Positions 59,991 through 64,000 of a stretch of DNA of 64,000 nucleotides are shown here, one piece after another (within the stretch, counting starts at the first letter, position 1; each line of letters starts with the position of its first letter). The DNA comes from Echiichthys vipera (Eukaryota; Chordata; Actinopteri; Perciformes; Trachinidae). The DNA lies in the NCBI GenBank assembly GCA_963691815.1, contig OY829655.1, positions 7,872,829 through 7,936,828 of the forward strand. The letters run 5' to 3'. The notes below the pieces were generated by a model, which ran no database searches, was not told the origin of the DNA, and saw only the letters and a program-made list of their open reading frames with translations. The translations under genes were made by a program, and so were the position numbers.

Positions 59991-60139
59991 ACAGGGTGTC
60001 CCAAAACGATGTATACACACTTTAAATTATTGTTAAGGCTTGTCGTCATCTGTTTTCAAACTGACGTCCGTTCTGATCCAGACACTGCTGGTAATGTGAA
60101 GCAATGGAATCGCACACATCACATCACAAACAATTTCCT
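59991..60139. mobile_element. mariner/IS630-like end fragment
   Basis: TATACAGGGTGTCCCAAAAC is a typical mariner-like terminus after TA. About 150 bp follow before the Harbinger-like fragment. The other end is not found. Confidence 0.45.
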
Positions 60140-60433
60140 AGGGGTCCGTCTCACAAAGCAGGTTCAACAAACTCTGAGTCTAACCCTGAACTCTGAGTTG
60201 ATCTACTCTGAGATAGGAAACTCTTTTTCGGTTTCAGAACAGCTGATTTGCGTTAGGTTGATCAACTCAGAGTAGTTTGACCTGGAGTTAAGCGCGTGCA
60301 GCACAAGTAAAAAAAGACAGCATCAATGGAGCCCTAATTTACGAGTCACCATGGCCACAGGGAAGCGAAGGGCTACGCTACCACTGGAATTGGAAATATT
60401 AATGCGCTCATACGGTGAGTTTGAATTTCAAAC
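60140..60433 (+). mobile_element. Harbinger-type 5' fragment with Myb-like start
   Basis: GGGGTCCGTCTCACAAAGCA begins a sequence with several ACTCTGAGT/ACTCAGAGT inverted motifs. The frame MATGKRRATLPLELEILMRS from 60351 matches the first residues of fish Harbinger Myb-like proteins. It breaks off into Tc1 sequence near 60430. Confidence 0.55.
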
Positions 60434-62321
60434 AGACAGTTTCATGTCACAGGTCATACACCATGGCAAGAGTGAGCACAGCAACAAGACACAAGGTAGT
60501 TCTACTGCATCAGCAAAGTCTCGCCAAACACAGATTTCCAAGCAGAGTGGGGTTTCAAGCTGTTCTGTTCTACTCTGTAGAAGAACAAAGAAACGGGCAA
60601 CACTGAGGATCGTAGACACAGTTATCAGCCAAGGAAACTTATTGCAGCAGATGAAAGACACATCAAGCTTATTTCCCTTCAAAATTGGAAGATGTTGAGC
60701 AGTGCCATCAGCTCAGAACTGGCACAAACCAGTGGGACCCAGTCACACCCATCTACTGTCCTGAGGAGTCTGGCCAGAAGTGGTCTTCATGGAAGAGTTC
60801 TGGCCAAAAAGCCGAACCTCCAACATGGAAACAAGGCCAAGAGACTCAACTATGCAAGAAAACATAGGAACTGGGCTACAGAAAAATGGCAGCAGGGTCT
60901 CTGGACTGATATTTGGCTATTAGCTGTAGCAGAAGGCAGTTCTTTGCCAAAGGGCTGGAGAGCGGTACAATAATGAGTGTCTGCAGGAAACAGTGAAGCA
61001 TGGTGGAGGTTCCTCGCAAGTTTGGGGCTGCATTTCTGCAAATGGAGTTGGAGATCAGGGAGGCTTGTGATTGGCCTCAAATGTATTCTGCAGCAGGACA
61101 ACGAGCCCAAACATACAGCCAATGTCATTAAGGGTACGGCCTACACGATCGAAAAGTTTTCTTTTCCCCCTCCGTTCTTGAAAAGTTTCCTGTCCACACG
61201 GACTCCGCTCAAGAAATATCGAAACAAGCTGAAAACGCTGTTATAAACATGCCGGGCCTGGGTGTGGCACTGTTACTGCCACAGAAATACACCAACACGG
61301 AGAAGAAGAGAGTTGGGAAGAATCATAATACAAACACCGGAGAGTTTGTCGCCATCTGGCGACTTCTCAAATCCTCATCCATCCTAGAGAGAAATCTGTC
61401 GACTGGTGTTATTGGAGACTTTTGTGGTGTTTTGGACTCTGATCTCAGCAGGTGCTGCTGTGAGCCCTTCCCCATTCCAAAGCACTCACAGAGGGGCACT
61501 GTCTTGCTACTTTTTGTGACCTTCTTGGCAACTTTATTTATAAAAAGCTACTAGCGACCAATTTAGCATCTTATTTCAGACCATCAGGGAAAAGGAAGAA
61601 ATATATGGTCGGCCTAATTCATTCCAATGCATTGGCTGAGAGTACAGTTCAGTCTGTGGGTCCATGTCTCTCTCCATGCAGCAGCGCTGTTGTTGGTATG
61701 TGATGCCGCGGGTGTTAGAGGTCCGAGGTGTGGAGCTGACGGCATCGTTAACAAAGTATGCATTTTCGCCGTCCAGGCGACAACACTCTAGGACATGGTT
61801 ACAGAAAAGGCCGTTTTCAGGCTCCGATAACACCGGCTGCGTGTGGATGGTCGGCCTAACCGGTATTAAAAATGTCCATTTATAGGAAAACGCGTTCTCA
61901 TGTGGCCAGGCCCTAAGAACTATCTTCAGCGTAAAGAAGAACAAGAAGTCCTGGAAGTGATGCTTTGGCCCCAACAGAGCCCAGATCTCAACATCATCAA
62001 GTCTACCTGGGATGACATGAAGAGACAGAAGGATTTGAGGAAGCCTACATCCACAGAAGATCTGTGGTTAGTTCTCCAAGAGCAACAGCCTACGAGTCGA
62101 GCTCCTTCAAAAACTTTGTGCAAGTGTACTGAGAAGAATTGATGCTGTTTTGAAGGCAAAGAGTGCTCACACCAAATAATGATTTGATTTAGGTTTCTTT
62201 TCTGTTCAGTCACTGCATTTTAATATTTGATGAAAATAAACTATGAACGCTTCCATTGTTGAATGTATTCTTAGTTTATAGCATTTTTTCCACACCTTCC
62301 AAACTTTTGCACAGTAGTGTA
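60434..62321 (+). pseudogene. Tc1-like transposase pseudogene, split by a 782-bp insert
   Basis: Blocks in order are STATRHKVVLLHQQ and ISKQSGVSSC (HTH), SSAISSELAQTSGTQ, RSGLHGRVLAKKP, RLNYARKHRNW, KHGGGSSQVWGCISANGVG, ILQQDNEPKHTANVIK, then after the insert NYLQRKEEQEVLEVM and SPDLNIIKSTWDDMKRQ. Several frameshifts separate them, and the catalytic glutamate region reads IIKSTW where IIESVW is expected. A TIR-like end CACAGTAGTGTA closes it at 62321. Confidence 0.82.
61132..61913. mobile_element. Harbinger-like MITE, 782 bp, TAA duplication, nested in Tc1
   Basis: It interrupts VIK|NYLQR of the Tc1 frame. The ends are GGGTACGGCCTACACGA and, reverse-complemented, GGGCCTGGCCACATGA. TAA flanks both sides (61129-61131, 61914-61916), fitting the 3-bp TWA duplication of PIF/Harbinger. 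No transposase is visible inside. Confidence 0.68.
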
Positions 62322-62796
62322 AAATGTATATTAAGATAAGGAACAGCCTTATTAATCCTCTGTAACATCAAGGGAAGAGGCATATTTCTGATAAGAGAAG
62401 TACAATTCTATATTGTGCCTTGTCTGATATACTCTGATGCTACAGTCAGCCAAATGAGTTTCATGCATCATGTGACATCCCCAACCCCCCACTTCGTCCC
62501 CCCATATGTGCATGGAAACTGCACAGCTGTTTTTCCCCTTACTAGTACAATTTTTTTGCAGATAAAAAGGGCCAGCTCTAATAAATCTGTCCCAAACTGT
62601 TGACCAGTCATTTTTACTGACAGGGTGTACTACCTGATTTTCTCCTTTTTATCAAGACATACTGCAAATGGAGCTTGATTGCTCCCCAAGGTGGTGAGTT
62701 ACAGATTTAATAATGTTGAACTAACTCAGCTTTCTTCTTTCTCACGTGAACACAGCCGGTTGCTCCGTTCAGTTCCTTTCCCTCTCTCTGACCCTC

Positions 62797-62801
<5 letters not shown>

Positions 62802-62866
<65 letters not shown>
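62802..62866. repeat. (CA)n microsatellite
   Basis: About 32 units. Confidence 0.97.
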
Positions 62867-62869
<3 letters not shown>

Positions 62870-63154
62870 GGAGCCATATTATTATTATTTGTTTTTTCAC
62901 AATAGTCCCTCTAACAGCTTATTGCAGGTTCATATACTCATACAATTTATACGACTGACATGTTAATACACTTCATTCAGTAAGTTGTTCGCCTCTGTGG
63001 CTCGTGATCCTTAAAAACAAACCAATGCCTCCTTGCGATCTCTCATCATGAGATGCACACTATCATCACGTACCATAAAAAAAACTTGCAGAACTCCAAA
63101 ATATCGACTTTCTCAAAACTGTGCAAAGCAGCCACGATTTAGGATTGTTATGTT

Positions 63155-63533
63155 CTGTATTTTCCTGACTATGAGTCACACTTTTTGTCATGGTTTGGCT
63201 GGTCCCGCGGCTTATACTCAGGTGGAACTAATATATTAAAATACATAATTTCACATGTTTTCACACTGACAGCCGCGAGAGGGCGCTCTAGGCTTGTGTG
63301 CCAGTATCTGCTACTCCTATTACTCCTGTACAACTGAAGATGAAGATGAGTGAGAAACTTGTGAGGGACTGGTGAAATGTGGAGGATACTCTAACTGCAA
63401 TGGAAAATACAATAAAAGCTTATCGCGGGTTAAAAGCTAGATGGAAAAATGGGTGCTTGTTATATATGGGTTTTCTTTCTTCTTCATTATGCATTTTTTA
63501 GCTGGTGCGACTTATAGTCTAGAAAATACGGTA
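63155..63533. mobile_element. pogo/Tigger-like MITE with transposase remnant
   Basis: The left end CTGTATTTTCCTGACTATGA is matched inverted on the right (CCGTATTTTCTAGACTATAA), with TA at 63532-63533. Inside, the plus strand at 63344-63450 reads KMSEKLVRDW, a stop, then NVEDTLTAMENTIKAYRGLK and ARW, matching the CENP-B-type helix-turn-helix of pogo-like transposases. The rest of the transposase is deleted. Confidence 0.6.
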
Positions 63534-64000
63534 TTTTGGGTCCGGATCCAGTAAAGTGGAATTTTTAAGCTGGAGTGTTGAACTTTTGTCTCCCATTTAT
63601 ACCGAAGCACACTAAAGAAGTATGCCTGCAGGTGAGCTTGCTGCTTTTTTTCTTACTTTATTCCTTTCAACATCTGGAACATCTCCTCCCAAAACTTTGT
63701 GGCCTGAAGATACCACACTATGGCCACATGGTCATATTTAAGTAGTTTATTCAAACTGGGGGGATCTTCTATCCTGTTTTTGATCATGACAATTTTAAAA
63801 CTAAGCTCATTTCTATTGATTTTCAGTTAAGAATTGAAATAGTGACATTCCTATTTATTTATATGTAAAAGGGCCATTTGAAAGGGAACATTTTTACATA
63901 AGCACATAACAAACATTAACATAAACAAACTATTTTGACAATAAGTCTTAAGTAAGGTAAGATTATTAAAGGATTGTGACTTTGGTATGTTTTGAACAGG

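Overview
This window looks like nuclear DNA from a teleost fish, probably a percomorph. The evidence is one vertebrate multi-exon gene with canonical GT/AG splice sites, long AT-rich introns, many CA/TC/GATA microsatellites and a typical fish mobile-element load: Tc1, hAT, Harbinger-like, pogo-like and TTAA-type MITEs, Rex/L2-like LINEs and one Tx1-clade LINE. I see no prokaryotic gene structure, operon, CRISPR array or viral genome.

The only host gene I can support is a poly(rC)-binding protein on the minus strand, best matched to pcbp3. Eleven coding exons run from the start codon at 21649 down to 839. Together they encode about 308 residues with three KH domains. Only the short C-terminal exon is missing, and it probably lies beyond base 1. 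The RNA-binding loop of KH1 is split between a 24-nt and a 33-nt micro-exon. The 705-nt intron between them is almost filled by a fold-back transposon.

Region by region: 1-21.7 kb holds the pcbp3 exons, two related fold-back TTAA elements (about 9.8 and 14.6 kb), a fold-back element split by a hAT with a perfect 8-bp duplication (1.4-4.1 kb), and LINE tails. 21.7-33 kb is presumed upstream intron or 5' flank of pcbp3, with CA repeats, a possible 36-nt noncoding exon, a promoter-like repeat block near 30.1 kb and a degenerate tRNA-like sequence near 31.4 kb. 33-39.3 kb holds a truncated Tc1 pseudogene followed by a nearly complete 5.5-kb Tx1-clade LINE bounded on both sides by TC microsatellite. 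It has two overlapping reading frames and only a few frameshifts. 40-42.8 kb is an antisense Rex/L2-like LINE broken by a TIR element. 43-64 kb is mostly noncoding, with MITEs, a tandem repeat, a local duplication (52.4/53.9 kb), a Harbinger-like element carrying a SANT/Myb-type reading frame, a mosaic of Harbinger, Tc1 and a third nested element (60-62.3 kb), and a pogo-like MITE with a transposase remnant near the end.

The most notable observations are the LINE placed exactly inside a TC microsatellite, consistent with target-specific Tx1-clade integration, and the long inverted-repeat element abutting the KH1 micro-exon splice site. Family names come from remembered motifs, not database searches.
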